Assembly (NCBI GenBank): GCA_946480885.1
Contig: CAMLLK010000039.1
Coordinates: 1-7,412 of the forward strand
Source of the DNA: an uncultured Thermoproteales archaeon
GTDB lineage: Archaea; Thermoproteota; Thermoprotei; Thermoproteales; Thermoproteaceae
Reading direction: 5' to 3'
DNA: 7,412 nucleotides
Shown: piece after piece, positions 6,172 through 7,412 of the stretch
Layout: each line of letters opens with the position of its first letter
Numbering within the stretch: position 1 is the stretch's first letter
Notes under the pieces: model-generated
Told to the model about the DNA's origin: nothing
The model's input: the letters and a program-made list of their open reading frames with translations, nothing else
The model's database searches: none
Translations under genes and position numbers: made by a program

Positions 6172-7412
6172 GAAGATTTTAGTAATTGGGTCAGGTGGGA
6201 TAAAAGTAGCAGAGGCTGCTGAGTTTGACTACTCTGGCTCTCAGGCGCTGAAGGCGTTTAGAGAAGAGGGGCTGGAGACTGTGTTGGCTAACCCCAATAT
6301 CGCCACAATACAGACGTCTAAACTACTGGCGGATAGAGTCTACTTTGTCCCCCTACAGAGACAGTTTTTAGAAGAGATTATCGAGAAGGAGAGGCCAGAC
6401 GCCGTGGCTTGTGGCTTTGGGGGTCAGACAGCTTTGTCAATATGCGTAGAGCTTCACGACGCCGGAGTGTTGGATAAATACGGAGTGAGAGTGGTGGGGA
6501 CGCCAGTGAGGGGGATAAAGAGGGCGCTTTCGAGAGATCTATTTCAAAAAGCTATGAGTGAGGCGGGTATTCCAATACCGCCGAGCCGCCCCGCGAGGTC
6601 TCCAACAGAGGCTTTGGAAATAGCCAGAGAGATCGGCTACCCCGTAGTGGTTAGAGTGAGTTTTAACCTCGGAGGCGCCGGCGCCTTTGTGGCTAGAGAC
6701 GAAGAGTCTCTAAAGTCTAGAATTTACAAAGCCTTTGCCCAGTCTGCAATTGGCGAGGTGTTAGTAGAGAAATACCTAGAGGGGTGGAAAGAGGTCGAGT
6801 TTGAAGTGGTGAGAGACTCCTATGACAACGTGGCGGCGGTGGTCTGTATGGAGAATATAGACCCCATGGGCGTCCACACAGGCGACTCAATCGTAGTGGC
6901 GCCTTGTCTAACGTTGACTAACGACGAGTATCAAACAGCCCGCGACATCTCTATTGGAGTGGCCCGCGCCATTGAGTTAGTAGGAGAGGGCAATGTCCAA
7001 GTTGCTGTGAACTACTCAGGCCCTGAGCAATACGCCATTGAGACCAACCCCCGTATGTCTCGCTCAAGCGCCTTGGCCTCTAAGGCCTCTGGATACCCCC
7101 TGGCGTATATAGCGGCTAAGTTAGCGCTTGGGTATAGGCTAGACGAAGTGTTGAATCAAGTTACGAGGCGTACGGTAGCTGCTTTCGAGCCATCTCTAGA
7201 CTACATAGTGGTTAAACACCCCAGGTGGGAAAACGAGAGATTTGGCGTGTCGGAGGGGCTGGGCCCCGAGATGATGTCTATAGGCGAGGCCATGGCCATT
7301 GGGCGGAATTTAGAAGAGGCTTGGCAAAAAGCCGTAAGGATGATAGACATCGGAGAGCCCGGGCTGGTGGGGGGGAGGTTTTTCAACGAGTTGTCTCTTT
7401 ACGAAGCCTTGG
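6161..7412 (+). CDS. carB: Carbamoyl phosphate synthetase large subunit (3' end cut by window edge)
   Basis: CarB uses bicarbonate, ammonia from CarA and two ATP to make carbamoyl phosphate. I translated 417 residues by hand from the ATG at 6161, which lies inside the end of carA in another frame; the family is about 1,050 residues, so only the carboxyphosphate half is seen. Present are the pre-ATP-grasp opening [29 protein letters not shown] at 85-92, the ATP-grasp segment [12 protein letters not shown] at 165-176, HTGDS at 239-243, and the metal and substrate residues Gln280, Glu294, Asn296 and Arg298 in [19 protein letters not shown]. These match E. coli Gln285, Glu299, Asn301 and Arg303. 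GGAGAF replaces the usual GGxGGG, and [10 protein letters not shown] replaces GSGPIVIGQA, so this is a divergent copy with catalytic residues kept. No Shine-Dalgarno is seen; coupling to carA is likely. Confidence 0.95.
   Translation, partial: MDIRKILVIGSGGIKVAEAAEFDYSGSQALKAFREEGLETVLANPNIATIQTSKLLADRVYFVPLQRQFLEEIIEKERPDAVACGFGGQTALSICVELHDAGVLDKYGVRVVGTPVRGIKRALSRDLFQKAMSEAGIPIPPSRPARSPTEALEIAREIGYPVVVRVSFNLGGAGAFVARDEESLKSRIYKAFAQSAIGEVLVEKYLEGWKEVEFEVVRDSYDNVAAVVCMENIDPMGVHTGDSIVVAPCLTLTNDEYQTARDISIGVARAIELVGEGNVQVAVNYSGPEQYAIETNPRMSRSSALASKASGYPLAYIAAKLALGYRLDEVLNQVTRRTVAAFEPSLDYIVVKHPRWENERFGVSEGLGPEMMSIGEAMAIGRNLEEAWQKAVRMIDIGEPGLVGGRFFNELSLYEAL

Noticed and set aside
7201..7386. Minus-strand frame opposite carB
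   Set aside because: carB reads through the whole stretch with conserved family sequence.

Overview
The window reads as a chromosomal segment of a crenarchaeon of the Pyrobaculum/Thermoproteus group. The reasons are an archaeal bifunctional FBP aldolase/phosphatase, a two-subunit archaeal-type 2-oxoacid:ferredoxin oxidoreductase, short intergenic gaps, and AT-rich TATA-like boxes about 25 nt before start codons, as expected for leaderless mRNAs. This placement is inferred from protein character and gene style; no search was run.

Layout. On the minus strand, read from about 4613 down to 1, lie FBP aldolase/phosphatase (3414-4613), a MarC-family membrane protein (2763-3359), a 139-nt AT-rich gap with its own promoter-like box, the fused gamma-alpha subunit of 2-oxoacid:ferredoxin oxidoreductase (725-2623), and its beta subunit (1-722, cut by the window edge). 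On the plus strand, starting from a 36-nt divergent gap, lie a GNAT-family acetyltransferase (4650-5078), carA (5146-6171, with a displaced N-terminus that reaches back to 5102) and carB (6161 to the window end, cut).

Function. The oxidoreductase pair interconverts 2-oxoacids (such as pyruvate or 2-oxoglutarate) and acyl-CoA plus CO2 using ferredoxin. FBP aldolase/phosphatase makes gluconeogenesis one-way at high temperature. The two together suit a carbon-assimilation neighbourhood. CarA and CarB form glutamine-dependent carbamoyl phosphate synthetase, which feeds pyrimidine and arginine synthesis. The MarC and GNAT proteins have no assignable substrate.

Points most worth a second look: (1) the conserved first strand of CarA is encoded in a frame with no usable start codon, while a well-placed ATG behind a TATA-like box lies one frame away, so a one-base shift in a G run is likely; (2) the 54-nt gap between the FBP gene and the marC-like gene carries an ordered C, D', C', D box arrangement like an archaeal 2'-O-methylation guide RNA; (3) the three TATA-like boxes share the same spacing to their start codons. 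No mobile element, CRISPR array, tRNA or rRNA was seen. Apart from these points, the window is ordinary core metabolism and I do not see a novel defence or mobile system in it.
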